Below, piece by piece: positions 49,723-58,127 of a stretch of DNA of 64,000 nucleotides. The notes under the pieces were generated by a model that saw only the letters and a program-made list of their open reading frames with translations, did no database searches and was not told the DNA's origin. This DNA comes from Orlajensenia sp037404875 (GTDB lineage: Bacteria > Actinomycetota > Actinomycetes > Actinomycetales > Microbacteriaceae): positions 62,001-126,000 of the forward strand of contig NZ_JBBELO010000018.1 of NCBI RefSeq assembly GCF_037404875.1. Reading direction: 5' to 3'. The number at the start of each line of letters is the position of its first letter. The stretch's first letter is position 1. The position numbers and the translations under genes are program-made.

Positions 49723-49810
49723 TTCGTGCCCGGCACGAGCGCGAAAGCGGATTCAGAGCCTTGACACGGGGTGCTCCGACCTGCCAAGGGCGGCCGCCCG
49801 TGTTCCTCGC

Positions 49811-50653
49811 TCAGAGCAGGGCGGCGATGGCCTCGAGCGTCTCCGTGGTTCCCGCGTCGACCTTGACGGCGGCGCGCGAATCGCCCTTCGTGAGGCCTCG
49901 ATTGATGATGACGATGGGCGTGCGCTGGCGGCGTGCCTGTTCGACGAGGCGGATGCCGGAGTTCACGACGAGCGAGGAGCCGGCGACGAGAAGCACATCG
50001 GCGGCACGAAGGAGCGCCTGCGCCTGGCGGAAGCGATCGACCGGTACGAACTCGCCGAAGAAGACCACGTCGGGCTTCAGCATGCCGCCGCAGACCGTGC
50101 AATCGGGCACGACGAAGTCATCGACCTCGCTGACCTCGGCGTCGCCGTCGGGCGCAAGGCGTGCCGCCTCCGCGTCGTCGAGCCACGGATTGGCGGCGGC
50201 GAGGCGCTCGGCGATGTCGGTGCGCGCGAACACCTGGCCGCAGTGCAGGCAGAGCACGCGATCCATGGAGCCGTGCAGGGTCACGACGCGGCCGGATCCC
50301 GCGCGGCTGTGCAGGCCGTCGACGTTCTGGGTGATGATGCCGCTGACGCGTCCGGCCTCTTCGAGCTCCGCGAGCAGACGGTGCCCCCGGTTGGGCTGGG
50401 CGGCGGCGAAGCGGTGCCAGCCGAGGTGGCTGCCTGCCCAGTAGCGCTTGCGGTTGCGCTCGTCGGCGAGGAACTGCTGGAACGTCATGGGATTGCGCGC
50501 GGGCGCGCCGGCGCCGCGGTAGTCGGGGATGCCGGAGTCGGTCGACACCCCGGCGCCGGTGAGCACGACGCTCGAGCGGCCGCGCATCAGCTCGGCCGCG
50601 GTCTGCGCGCCGAGCACCTGCTCGCCGGTGAGCTCGAGCACAGGATTGCTCAT
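49811..50653 (-). CDS. NAD-dependent protein deacetylase (sirtuin)
   Basis: A 280-residue sirtuin. NAD-binding motifs GAGVSTDSGIPDYRG and IITQNVDGLH, the catalytic His in VTLHGS, and zinc cysteines CLHC and CTVC are present. A class II/SIRT4-like form is suggested by PDYRG in place of PDFRS. It removes acyl groups from lysines using NAD. ATG 50653 follows GGAAGGGG; TAGACT at 50676-50681 is a suitable -10 box. The gene is divergent from the RNA methyltransferase gene. Confidence 0.93.
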   Translation of the reverse strand: MSNPVLELTGEQVLGAQTAAELMRGRSSVVLTGAGVSTDSGIPDYRGAGAPARNPMTFQQFLADERNRKRYWAGSHLGWHRFAAAQPNRGHRLLAELEEAGRVSGIITQNVDGLHSRAGSGRVVTLHGSMDRVLCLHCGQVFARTDIAERLAAANPWLDDAEAARLAPDGDAEVSEVDDFVVPDCTVCGGMLKPDVVFFGEFVPVDRFRQAQALLRAADVLLVAGSSLVVNSGIRLVEQARRQRTPIVIINRGLTKGDSRAAVKVDAGTTETLEAIAALL

Positions 50654-50675
50654 GCCGGCCCCTTCCGTTCCCCTG

Positions 50676-50681
50676 AGTCTA
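50676..50681 (-). promoter_or_regulatory. -10 box of the sirtuin gene
   Basis: TAGACT on the minus strand, with a short leader of about 15 bases carrying a good ribosome site before ATG 50653. Confidence 0.5.
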
Positions 50682-50717
50682 AACACGCGAGTTTTCCGGA
50701 ATGTTTCCTGCCGCTGA

Positions 50718-50723
50718 GACGAT
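50718..50723 (+). promoter_or_regulatory. Candidate -10 box of the RNA methyltransferase gene
   Basis: GACGAT, six bases before GTG 50730. The first base is off consensus, but the spacing equals that of the other leaderless boxes. Confidence 0.35.
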
Positions 50724-50729
50724 GGAGGG

Positions 50730-51557
50730 GTGCAGCTGATTCCGATCACCGACCTGAGTACAGACGGCCTCTCCGATTACGCCCGGCTGACCGATGTCGC
50801 CCTGCGGCGGCTCACGGAACCGGAGGGCGGCCTCTACATCGCCGAGTCGACCAAGGTGATCGCCCGAGCGCTCGCTGCGGGCCATCGCCCTCGCTCCGTA
50901 CTCGTGCAGCGGCAGTGGATTCCCGACGTCGAGCCACTGCTGGCCGAGTGGCCCGACGTGCCCGTCTACGTGGGCGAGAGCGCCCTGCTGGAGAGCCTGA
51001 CCGGGTACAGGATGCACCGTGGGGCCCTGGCGGCGATGCATCGTCCGGCGCTGCCCGATCCCGCCGACCTGCTCGTCGGCGCGCGTCGTGTCGTCATGTT
51101 GGAGGACATCGTCGACCACACCAATGTCGGTGCGGTCTTCCGCGCGGCAGCCGGCCTCGGCGCCGATGCCGTGCTCATCAGCCCGCGGTGCGCCGACCCC
51201 CTCTACCGCCGCAGCGTGCGGGTGAGCATGGGCACCGTGCTGCAGGTGCCGTGGACGCGTATTCCGGAGTGGGACGAGGCGGCACCGCTGCTGCACGCGG
51301 CCGGCTTCACGGTCGCGGCGCTCGCCCTCGCCGAGCACGCGGTCAGCCTGCGGGCGTTCGCCGCCGATCCTCCCGACCGGGTGGCCATCGTGCTCGGAAC
51401 GGAGGGTGACGGCCTCAGCCGTTCTGCCATCGCGGCCGCCGACACGGTTCTCACCATCCCCATGCTGCACGGCGTCGACTCGCTCAACGTCGCCGCCGCG
51501 AGCGCGGTTGCCCTGTACGCGCTGCAGGTGGACGAGAGCGCATCCGCGGGAATTTAG
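50730..51557 (+). CDS. TrmH/SpoU-family RNA 2'-O-methyltransferase
   Basis: A 275-residue SPOUT methyltransferase. The N-terminal substrate-binding domain (YIAESTKVIARALAAGHRPR) is followed by the catalytic trefoil-knot domain: VMLEDIVDHTNVGAVFRAAA, RRSVRVSMGTVLQVPW, VLGTEGDGLS and IPMLHGVDSLNVAAASAV. It methylates ribose in rRNA or tRNA using S-adenosylmethionine; which nucleotide is not evident. The TAG stop is part of the -10 box of the next gene. Confidence 0.93.
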   Translation: MQLIPITDLSTDGLSDYARLTDVALRRLTEPEGGLYIAESTKVIARALAAGHRPRSVLVQRQWIPDVEPLLAEWPDVPVYVGESALLESLTGYRMHRGALAAMHRPALPDPADLLVGARRVVMLEDIVDHTNVGAVFRAAAGLGADAVLISPRCADPLYRRSVRVSMGTVLQVPWTRIPEWDEAAPLLHAAGFTVAALALAEHAVSLRAFAADPPDRVAIVLGTEGDGLSRSAIAAADTVLTIPMLHGVDSLNVAAASAVALYALQVDESASAGI

Positions 51558-51560
51558 ACT
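51555..51560 (+). promoter_or_regulatory. Leaderless-type -10 box of the carboxypeptidase gene
   Basis: TAGACT, six bases before ATG 51567. Its first three bases are the stop codon of the preceding gene. Confidence 0.6.
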
Positions 51561-51566
51561 GAGCGG

Positions 51567-52805
51567 ATGCCCCTCACTCGACGCCAGATCTACCGACGTC
51601 GCAGAATCGTCGTCTTCGGCGGTCTCGTCCTGGTTCTCGCCGCCCTCATCTACTCCTTCAGCACCCTCACCGCCTCGGTCCCCGCGACCGCCGCCGAACT
51701 GAAGGAGCCCGCCGCGATCTCGACGCCGCAGGCGCAGCCCGCATGGCCGGGGTTCGGCCGCGGCGCCGTCGGCGCCGTCGGGTTCGACGGCGTTCTCTCG
51801 GCCAGCGGCGACCAGTCGGCCGCGCCGATGGCGAGCATCACGAAGATCATCACCGCCCTCGTCGTGCTCGACGCCAAGCCGATCGCCGTGGGGGAGGATG
51901 GGCCCTCGATCACCTACACCGACGCCGATGTCGACATCTACTACCAGGAGGTGGCCGCTGACGCCTCCGTCGCGCCGGTGCGCGATGGCCTCGTGCTGAG
52001 TGAGAAGCAGTCCCTCACGATGATGCTGCTGCCCTCGGCGGGCAACTACTCGATCTCGGTCGCGAACTGGGCGTTCGGCTCGGTCGACGCCTACCTCGGT
52101 GCCGCGGCCACGTGGCTGAAGGCCCACGGCCTTGCGAACACGACGGTCGTCGACACGAGCGGCCTGTCCGACGAGAGCGCGAGCACCCCGGCAGACCTCG
52201 TGGAACTGGCCAAGATCGCCAACACCGACCCCACCATCTCGGCGATCGTCTCGCAGCCCTCGGCCGAGATCCCCGGAATCGGAACCATCGAGAACACGAA
52301 CAAGATGATCGGCAGCCACAACGTCGACGGCATCAAGACCGGCACGAACGACAATGCCGGCGCCTGCCTGCTGTTCTCGGCCGACTACACGATCGGCTCC
52401 CGCACCGTGACCGTCGTCGGGGTGCTGCTGGGCGGCCCCGACATGGGCGATCACGCCGAGCTCGATGCGGCGGTCGGAACGCTGCTGGACTCCGTCTCGG
52501 CGGCCTTCCACGAGGTCACGCTCACCAAGGCCGGAGAACGCTACGCGAGCTACACGTCGGAGTGGGGCGACACCGTGACGGCCGTCGCCGAGCACGACGC
52601 CTCCGCCCTGGTCTGGTCGAACACGCCGATCACCTCCACGGCGACGTCGAAGACGCTGCGCACCGTGGCCGACGGAGACACCGTCGGCTCGGTGACCTTC
52701 ACCATAAACGGCACCACGACCGTCGTACCGCTCGTGGCACGCGGCGAGATCGAGGATCCGGGAACGCTCTGGCGCCTCGGGCACCCGGGCGAGCTCGCCG
52801 CCTGA
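51567..52805 (+). CDS. D-alanyl-D-alanine carboxypeptidase-like protein (PBP5 family)
   Basis: A 412-residue membrane-anchored protein. Basic start (TRRQIYRRRR) and a membrane helix or uncleaved signal (about 14-33). The penicillin-binding fold has S90-I-T-K93 (SxxK) and K257-T-G259. The second motif, normally SxN, reads S157-A-G159-N160: the position expected to be Asn is Gly, with Asn one residue later. Relatives usually have SANNY here. A C-terminal domain of about 110 residues follows, as in PBP5. It would trim peptidoglycan pentapeptides if active. Confidence 0.9.
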   Translation: MPLTRRQIYRRRRIVVFGGLVLVLAALIYSFSTLTASVPATAAELKEPAAISTPQAQPAWPGFGRGAVGAVGFDGVLSASGDQSAAPMASITKIITALVVLDAKPIAVGEDGPSITYTDADVDIYYQEVAADASVAPVRDGLVLSEKQSLTMMLLPSAGNYSISVANWAFGSVDAYLGAAATWLKAHGLANTTVVDTSGLSDESASTPADLVELAKIANTDPTISAIVSQPSAEIPGIGTIENTNKMIGSHNVDGIKTGTNDNAGACLLFSADYTIGSRTVTVVGVLLGGPDMGDHAELDAAVGTLLDSVSAAFHEVTLTKAGERYASYTSEWGDTVTAVAEHDASALVWSNTPITSTATSKTLRTVADGDTVGSVTFTINGTTTVVPLVARGEIEDPGTLWRLGHPGELAA

Positions 52806-52806
52806 G

Positions 52807-53625
52807 TCACCGGCGCTCGTGCGCGGCGGCATCCGTGTCGAACGGCGCCGCGATCGGGCGCTTGGGCAGCACGTTGTCACCGGATGACTGGTGACGGATG
52901 CGGCGCAGCACCCACGGAACCAGGTACTCGCGTGCCCAGTGCAGATCCTCGGTGCGCGCCCGACGCCAGGTCGAGGTGGGAACGGGTTCGGGCTTCATCG
53001 GCTCGAGGCTGTTCGGAACGTTGAGAGCCGCAAGTACGAGGCGGGCGACCTCGTGGTGCCCGAGGGCGTTCAGGTGCAGTCGGTCGGGCGCCCAGAACCG
53101 GGTGTCCTGGATCTCGGCGAGCGACCACTGGTCGGCCACGATGCAGTCGTACCGGGCCGCGATCGCCCGGATGTTCTCGTTGTAGATCGCGACCTTGCCG
53201 CGAATGCCCCGGAACACCGGTGAGAATCCCACGTCGGTCGCGGTGAAGATGAGCACGGTGGCGCGATCCCGGGAGAGCCGGCTCACGAGAGCCTCGAACT
53301 TGGCCGAAACCAGGTCGGGGTCCGACCCGGGCCGGATGACGTCGTTGCCGCCCGCGCAGACCGTGATGAGATCCGGCCGCAGCTCGAGTGCCGGTTCGAT
53401 CTGCTCGTCGATGATCTGCTGGATGAGCTTGCCTCGGACGGCGAGGTTCGCGTACGCGAAGTCGGGGTTGCTTCGGCTCAGCACCTCGGCGACGCGGTCG
53501 GCCCAGCCGCGGTGGCCTCCGGCAACACGCGGCTCCGGGTCGCCGATGCCCTCGGTGAAGGAGTCGCCGATGGCGACGTACCGGGACCAGGGGTGAACGG
53601 AGGGGGAGAGAGCATCGTTCGTCAT
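52807..53625 (-). CDS. SGNH/GDSL-family hydrolase
   Basis: A 272-residue esterase-like protein. SGNH blocks: YVAIGDSFTEGIGD (nucleophile Ser), the Gly in NLAVRG, VCAGGNDVIRPGSD and DRLHLNALGH (Asp and His). No signal peptide is evident, so it acts inside the cell. The C-terminal 70 residues are basic. The substrate is unknown; lipids or acylated glycans are possible. ATG 53625 follows GGAGG. It is convergent with the carboxypeptidase gene, one base apart, and lies 7 bp after the SulP gene on the same strand. Confidence 0.9.
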   Translation of the reverse strand: MTNDALSPSVHPWSRYVAIGDSFTEGIGDPEPRVAGGHRGWADRVAEVLSRSNPDFAYANLAVRGKLIQQIIDEQIEPALELRPDLITVCAGGNDVIRPGSDPDLVSAKFEALVSRLSRDRATVLIFTATDVGFSPVFRGIRGKVAIYNENIRAIAARYDCIVADQWSLAEIQDTRFWAPDRLHLNALGHHEVARLVLAALNVPNSLEPMKPEPVPTSTWRRARTEDLHWAREYLVPWVLRRIRHQSSGDNVLPKRPIAAPFDTDAAAHERR

Positions 53626-53632
53626 AGCCCTC

Positions 53633-55363
53633 CTATTCTGCTCCCGCGTCGGGCCCCTCCGGAGATCCCACCGAGAGGGCGGCGATGGCGGACCGGTTCG
53701 TCCCGAACGTGCGCAGGCCGTCGACCAGGCCGAAATGGGCGAGCGTGAGAGCGAGATCGGGCCGCACCCGGGCCAGGCTCAACTCGACCTGCCGGGCGTC
53801 GAGCCAGGTGCGCAACCGCCGGAAGGCATCCGCGCCCGTGACATCGACGTCGGTGATCGCCTCGCAGTCGAGCACGAGGTGCTGCACGCCGTGGGGCTCG
53901 GCGTTGCGCACGGCGCCTTTCAGCGTGTCGGCGAAGGCCTCGGCGTTGGCGAAGAACAGCGGAGCGGCGAAGCGCACGACGACGACCCCGGGAGCGGTCA
54001 GCGGCGTTGCGGCATCCAACGGAAGCATGGCGTCCGCCGGGTTCTCGACCGTGCCCAGCACGTCGATGGCCGGCTGGGACGCGCGCTGGGCGAGATTGAC
54101 GAGGGAGAGCACGAACGCCACGAGGATGCCGGCGATGGGGCCGAGCAGCAGGGCCGTGAGGAAGCAGACGGCCGCGATAGCGAACTCGAACTTGCGCTCC
54201 CGCCAGAGCCGGATGAGGTCGGGGATGCCGAGCAGCGGGTACACCGCGACCGCGACGATCGCCCCGATGGCGGGCGAGGGGATGTCGGCGAGCACCGCCG
54301 TGCCGAAGATGACGAGCAGCAGCGTTCCCACCGCCGTGACGAGGGAGGGCAGCTGGGTGCGCGAGCCGGCGGAGTCCATCGCGGCCGTGCGCGACGTGGA
54401 CGAGCCGACGGTGTAGCCGCCGGTGGCTCCGGAGGCGAGGTTGGCCACGCCGAAGGCGAGCAGGTCGCGGTTCAGGTTCACGGGGTAGCCGCGCCGGTCG
54501 CCGTAGCTCTTGGAGACGAGCAGGCCCTCGCCCATTCCTACGAGCGTCAGGGCGAAGGCGCTCGGGATGACCGCGAGCCAGTCGCTCCACGCGAGCACCG
54601 GCCAGGTGAGAGTGGGCGGCCCTGCCTCGACGGCGCCGAGCACGTCGACGCCCTGCGCGGCGAGCGGGGTGAGCACCATGAGCAGGGTCGTGACGACGAG
54701 GACGACGAGGGCCCAGGGGATCGCGCGGATCCAGACCCGGCCGAGCAGGAGGACGGCAATGGAACCCACCGCGATGGCGAGCGAGAAGGGATTCACGGTT
54801 GCGAGCGAGGCCACGAGCTGGGTGAGCTTCTCGAGGAACTCGGCACCGCTGTCGATCTTCACCCCGAGCATCTTGGCGACCTGGCTCACGAGGATGTCGA
54901 GGGCCAGTCCGCCAACGAAACCGACGAGGATCGGCCGCGAGAGGAAGTTGGCGAGGAAGCCGAGCTTGAACACCGCGAAGAGCACGAAGACGACGCCGCC
55001 CGCGATGGCCTGGGCGAACGCGAGCGCGAGGTAGTCCGCGCTGCCCACGGCGGCGAAGGCGACGAGGGAGGAGGCGACGAGGGCGGACGCCGCCGCATCG
55101 GGGCTCGCGATCAACTGCCTGCTCGAGACGAAGAACGCCCAAAGCACGGCGGGCACGATGAGCGCGTACAGGCCGGCGGTCGGGGGCAGCCCGGCGATCT
55201 GCGCGTAGCCGATGTTCAGCGGCACGGAGATGGCCAGCAGCGTCACGCCCGCGAGCAGTTCGGTGCCGAGGTTGCGAGCCGTCAAGCCGGGGAGGATCAG
55301 CCGTGAGCGGCGTGGCTGCGAATGCTCGCGCGGCGCCCCCTCAACCGACACCGGCACCGGCAC
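53633..55363 (-). CDS. SulP-family anion transporter with STAS domain
   Basis: A 576-residue transporter with about 12-14 helices. The SulP signature region is clear (LAGVTLLAISVPLNIGYAQI; AGLPPTAGLYALIVP). The helices form the 7+7 inverted repeat. A cytoplasmic STAS domain begins near residue 455 (VVVVRFAAPLFFANAEAFAD; LVLDCEAITDVDVTGADAF). Members import sulfate, bicarbonate or dicarboxylates; the substrate cannot be told. There is no carbonic anhydrase gene beside it. It is divergent from the MscS-like gene. Confidence 0.93.
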   Translation of the reverse strand: MPVPVSVEGAPREHSQPRRSRLILPGLTARNLGTELLAGVTLLAISVPLNIGYAQIAGLPPTAGLYALIVPAVLWAFFVSSRQLIASPDAAASALVASSLVAFAAVGSADYLALAFAQAIAGGVVFVLFAVFKLGFLANFLSRPILVGFVGGLALDILVSQVAKMLGVKIDSGAEFLEKLTQLVASLATVNPFSLAIAVGSIAVLLLGRVWIRAIPWALVVLVVTTLLMVLTPLAAQGVDVLGAVEAGPPTLTWPVLAWSDWLAVIPSAFALTLVGMGEGLLVSKSYGDRRGYPVNLNRDLLAFGVANLASGATGGYTVGSSTSRTAAMDSAGSRTQLPSLVTAVGTLLLVIFGTAVLADIPSPAIGAIVAVAVYPLLGIPDLIRLWRERKFEFAIAAVCFLTALLLGPIAGILVAFVLSLVNLAQRASQPAIDVLGTVENPADAMLPLDAATPLTAPGVVVVRFAAPLFFANAEAFADTLKGAVRNAEPHGVQHLVLDCEAITDVDVTGADAFRRLRTWLDARQVELSLARVRPDLALTLAHFGLVDGLRTFGTNRSAIAALSVGSPEGPDAGAE

Positions 55364-55415
55364 CCCCGATCTGCTGGGCCCGCCGTGGCGTGCCGACGAA
55401 AGCTCAATTCAGTGT

Positions 55416-55421
55416 GAGCAT
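55416..55421 (+). promoter_or_regulatory. Candidate -10 box of the MscS-like gene
   Basis: GAGCAT, six bases before ATG 55428. Weak match in sequence, but spacing equals the other leaderless boxes. Confidence 0.3.
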
Positions 55422-55427
55422 ATCGGC

Positions 55428-56249
55428 ATGGACCAGATCGCCGAGTTCTTCGACGCGCAGAAGCTCAGCGGTTGGGACCTGCTGTTCGCCCTGCTGGTGC
55501 TGATCGCCGGCTGGATCGTGGCCTCCCTCGTGAAGCGGGCGATCCTGGCGATCGGGGGCCGCTGGCCGCAGGTGAGCCCGCCGCTCGTGCTCACGCTCGC
55601 CCGGGTCGCGAAGTACTTCGTCTGGCTCATCGCGCTCGGCGTCGCCCTCGCCTTCCTCGGGGCGAACGTGCAGCCCCTGCTCGCATCCGTGGTCATCGTG
55701 CTCGTCGTGCTGGCACTCGCCTTGCGCGGCATCGCCGGCAACTTCGGCGCCGGAGTCGTGCTGCAGGCTCGACGACCCTTCACGGTCGGCGACGAGATCG
55801 AGGTGCAGGGCATCGTCGGCGTCGTGCGGGACCTGAACTCCCGCAGCGTCGTCGTGCACACGAGGGACGGGCGCGTCGCCCACGTGCCCAACTCCGACCT
55901 GCTCGAGAACCCGTTCTGGAACAACAGCGAGCACGCCGCACGCCGCAGCGAGATCCGGGTGCGGGTGAGCGAGCCCGGCCAGCGGGACGCCCTCGAGACC
56001 CTGCTGGTGGATGCCGCGGAGGCCGGCCCGCTCGTGCACAACAAGCCGCGCCCGAGCGTGCTGTTCACCGAGCTCTCTCCCGAACGCGCCAGTGCGCGGG
56101 TGCTGTTCTGGCACGCGCCACTCAATGAGAACGTTGCGACGTCGCAGGCCGTCACCGCGGTGGCGGATGCCCTGACGGGCGCCGGTTTCTCGGCCACGGT
56201 GCAGTCGGAGGTCCCCGTTCCGCCGCTGGTTCCGCCGCCCTCGGTCTGA
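55428..56249 (+). CDS. Mechanosensitive channel, MscS family
   Basis: A 273-residue small-conductance channel. Three helices (about 17-35, 50-75, 80-110) with the pore helix ALALRGIAGNFGAGVVLQA rich in Gly/Ala. The beta domain PFTVGDEIEVQGIVGVVRDL is the family motif, followed by TRDGRVAHVPNSDL and an alpha-beta C-terminal domain. Opens under membrane tension to release solutes during osmotic downshock. ATG 55428 is used; the frame stays open further back without family-like sequence. Confidence 0.93.
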   Translation: MDQIAEFFDAQKLSGWDLLFALLVLIAGWIVASLVKRAILAIGGRWPQVSPPLVLTLARVAKYFVWLIALGVALAFLGANVQPLLASVVIVLVVLALALRGIAGNFGAGVVLQARRPFTVGDEIEVQGIVGVVRDLNSRSVVVHTRDGRVAHVPNSDLLENPFWNNSEHAARRSEIRVRVSEPGQRDALETLLVDAAEAGPLVHNKPRPSVLFTELSPERASARVLFWHAPLNENVATSQAVTAVADALTGAGFSATVQSEVPVPPLVPPPSV

Positions 56250-56282
56250 GGCCAGACGCCGCCGGCTGTCGGCCGGGTCGGG

Positions 56283-56288
56283 TAGATT
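56283..56288 (+). promoter_or_regulatory. Candidate -10 box of the helicase gene
   Basis: TAGATT, eight bases before GTG 56297, slightly longer spacing than the other leaderless boxes. Confidence 0.45.
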
Positions 56289-56296
56289 CTTGTCAA

Positions 56297-58102
56297 GTGA
56301 GTACACCGTTTCCCGGAGGCCCCGTTCCCGGCACCTCCGCTGCGGAGCACCTCTCTCCCGCGTTCCCCGAGCGGGCCGCGTGGGGAACCGCCGACAAGCT
56401 GAGGGCATGGCAGGCCGAGGCGCTCGAGGCGTACTTCGCGAACGAGCCGCGCGACTTCCTCGCCGCCGCGACCCCGGGCGCCGGCAAGACGACCTTCGCG
56501 CTCCGCCTGGCCGCCGAGCTGCGCGCGCGCCGCGTCATCGACCGCATCACCGTCGTCGCGCCCACCGAGCACCTCAAGAAGCAGTGGGCGGATGCGGCGG
56601 CCCGCGCCGGCATCCGGCTCGACCCCTCGTTCCGCAACGCGCACGGCAGCTACGGGCGCCACTTCCACGGCATCGCGGTCACCTACGCCCAGGTGGCCGC
56701 CCGCGCGGCACTGCATCGCGAGCTCACCCAGGCATCACGCACGCTCGTCATCCTCGACGAGGTGCACCACGGCGGCGACGCGCTCAGCTGGGGCGACGCC
56801 ATCCGCGAGGCGTTCGAGCCGGCGACCCGACGCCTCTCGCTGACGGGAACGCCGTTCCGCTCCGACACCGCCCCGATTCCGTTCGTGCAGTACGCACCCG
56901 ATGAGCACGGCATCCGCACGTCGCTCACCGACTACAACTACGGCTACGGTCGAGCCCTGGCCGACGGCGTCGTGCGGCCCGTGCTGTTCATGGTCTACGC
57001 CGGGGCGATGCGCTGGCGCACCAAGGCGGGCGACGAGATGGAGGCCCGGCTCGGCGAGGGCAACACCAAGGACATCACCGCCCAGGCGTGGCGAACGGCC
57101 CTCGAGCCGAAGGGGGAGTGGATCCCCGCGGTGCTGCGCGCAGCAGATCGCCGGCTGAGCGAGGTGCGGCAGTCCATTCCGGATGCCGGCGGCCTCGTGA
57201 TCGCGACCGACCAGACGGTCGCGCGCGCCTACGCCGGCATCCTGCGGGAGATCTGCGGGGAGAGCCCGACCATCGTGCTCTCGGACGAGAAGGAGGCCTC
57301 CGACCGCATCGAGGAGTTCGCGAAGGGGAACGCGCGCTGGCTCGTCGCGGTGCGCATGGTCTCGGAGGGCGTCGACGTTCCGCGGCTCGCCGTCGGCGTC
57401 TACGCAACGAGTTCGGCGACGCCCCTGTTCTTCGCCCAGGCGATCGGACGCTTCGTGCGTGCCCGCCGTCGCGGCGAGACCGCATCCGTCTTCCTGCCGA
57501 ACGTGCCGGTGCTGATGGCGCTCGCCTCGCAGATGGAACTCGAGCGCGACCACGCCCTCGACCGCCGCACCGACGAGAACGCCGAGGGCGAGCTCTACAA
57601 CCCCGAAGACGCGATGGTGGCCGAGGCCAACCGCGACGAGAAGGCCTCTGACTCGCTCACGAGCGAGTTCAGCTTCGAGGCCCTCGAAGCCCGCGCCGAC
57701 TTCGACCGCGTGATGTACGACGGCCAGGAGTACGGCACCCTCGCGGAACCGGGCAGCCTGGAAGAACTCGACTTCATCGGCATTCCCGGACTGCTCGAGC
57801 CCGAGCAGGTCTCCGAGCTGCTGCGCCACCGGCAGTCCCGGCAGGCACGGCGAGCGAGCGACCGCAAGCGCGACGAGCCCGCCAACGAGGAGCCGGTTGC
57901 CCTCTACCGCACCCTCAAGGAGCAGCGCACCCTGCTGAACTCGCTCGTCGGCATGTGGTCCAAGCTCTCGGGAGAGCCCCATGGCATGATCCACGCGGAG
58001 CTGCGCCGCCTCTGCGGAGGTCCGGCCGTGCCGCAGGCGAGCGTGACGCAGCTCCAGGCGCGCATCGAACTGCTGCGCAAACGGCTGGGTCGCACCCACT
58101 GA
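56297..58102 (+). CDS. DEAD/DEAH-box helicase (XPB-like superfamily 2)
   Basis: A 601-residue SF2 helicase. RAWQAEALEAYF (Q-like motif), Walker A AATPGAGKTT, LVILDEVHHGG (DEVH box), SLTGTPFRSD (motif III), then VRMVSEGVDVPRLAVGVYAT and QAIGRFVRARR (motif VI) are all clear. A C-terminal region of about 130 residues is charged, probably a helical bundle. This is a common actinobacterial core gene of undefined role in DNA repair or RNA work. No defence-system partner gene is next to it. Confidence 0.92.
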   Translation: MSTPFPGGPVPGTSAAEHLSPAFPERAAWGTADKLRAWQAEALEAYFANEPRDFLAAATPGAGKTTFALRLAAELRARRVIDRITVVAPTEHLKKQWADAAARAGIRLDPSFRNAHGSYGRHFHGIAVTYAQVAARAALHRELTQASRTLVILDEVHHGGDALSWGDAIREAFEPATRRLSLTGTPFRSDTAPIPFVQYAPDEHGIRTSLTDYNYGYGRALADGVVRPVLFMVYAGAMRWRTKAGDEMEARLGEGNTKDITAQAWRTALEPKGEWIPAVLRAADRRLSEVRQSIPDAGGLVIATDQTVARAYAGILREICGESPTIVLSDEKEASDRIEEFAKGNARWLVAVRMVSEGVDVPRLAVGVYATSSATPLFFAQAIGRFVRARRRGETASVFLPNVPVLMALASQMELERDHALDRRTDENAEGELYNPEDAMVAEANRDEKASDSLTSEFSFEALEARADFDRVMYDGQEYGTLAEPGSLEELDFIGIPGLLEPEQVSELLRHRQSRQARRASDRKRDEPANEEPVALYRTLKEQRTLLNSLVGMWSKLSGEPHGMIHAELRRLCGGPAVPQASVTQLQARIELLRKRLGRTH

Positions 58103-58115
58103 GGGTGCACTGCCC

Positions 58116-58121
58116 TAACGT
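58116..58121 (+). promoter_or_regulatory. Leaderless-type -10 box of the MFS gene
   Basis: TAACGT, six bases before GTG 58128. Confidence 0.55.
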
Positions 58122-58127
58122 GAGACC

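Noticed and set aside
56297..58102. Helicase as part of a DISARM or other defence cluster
   Set aside because: Neighbours are a channel and an MFS pump; no methylase, nuclease or DUF1998 gene is present.
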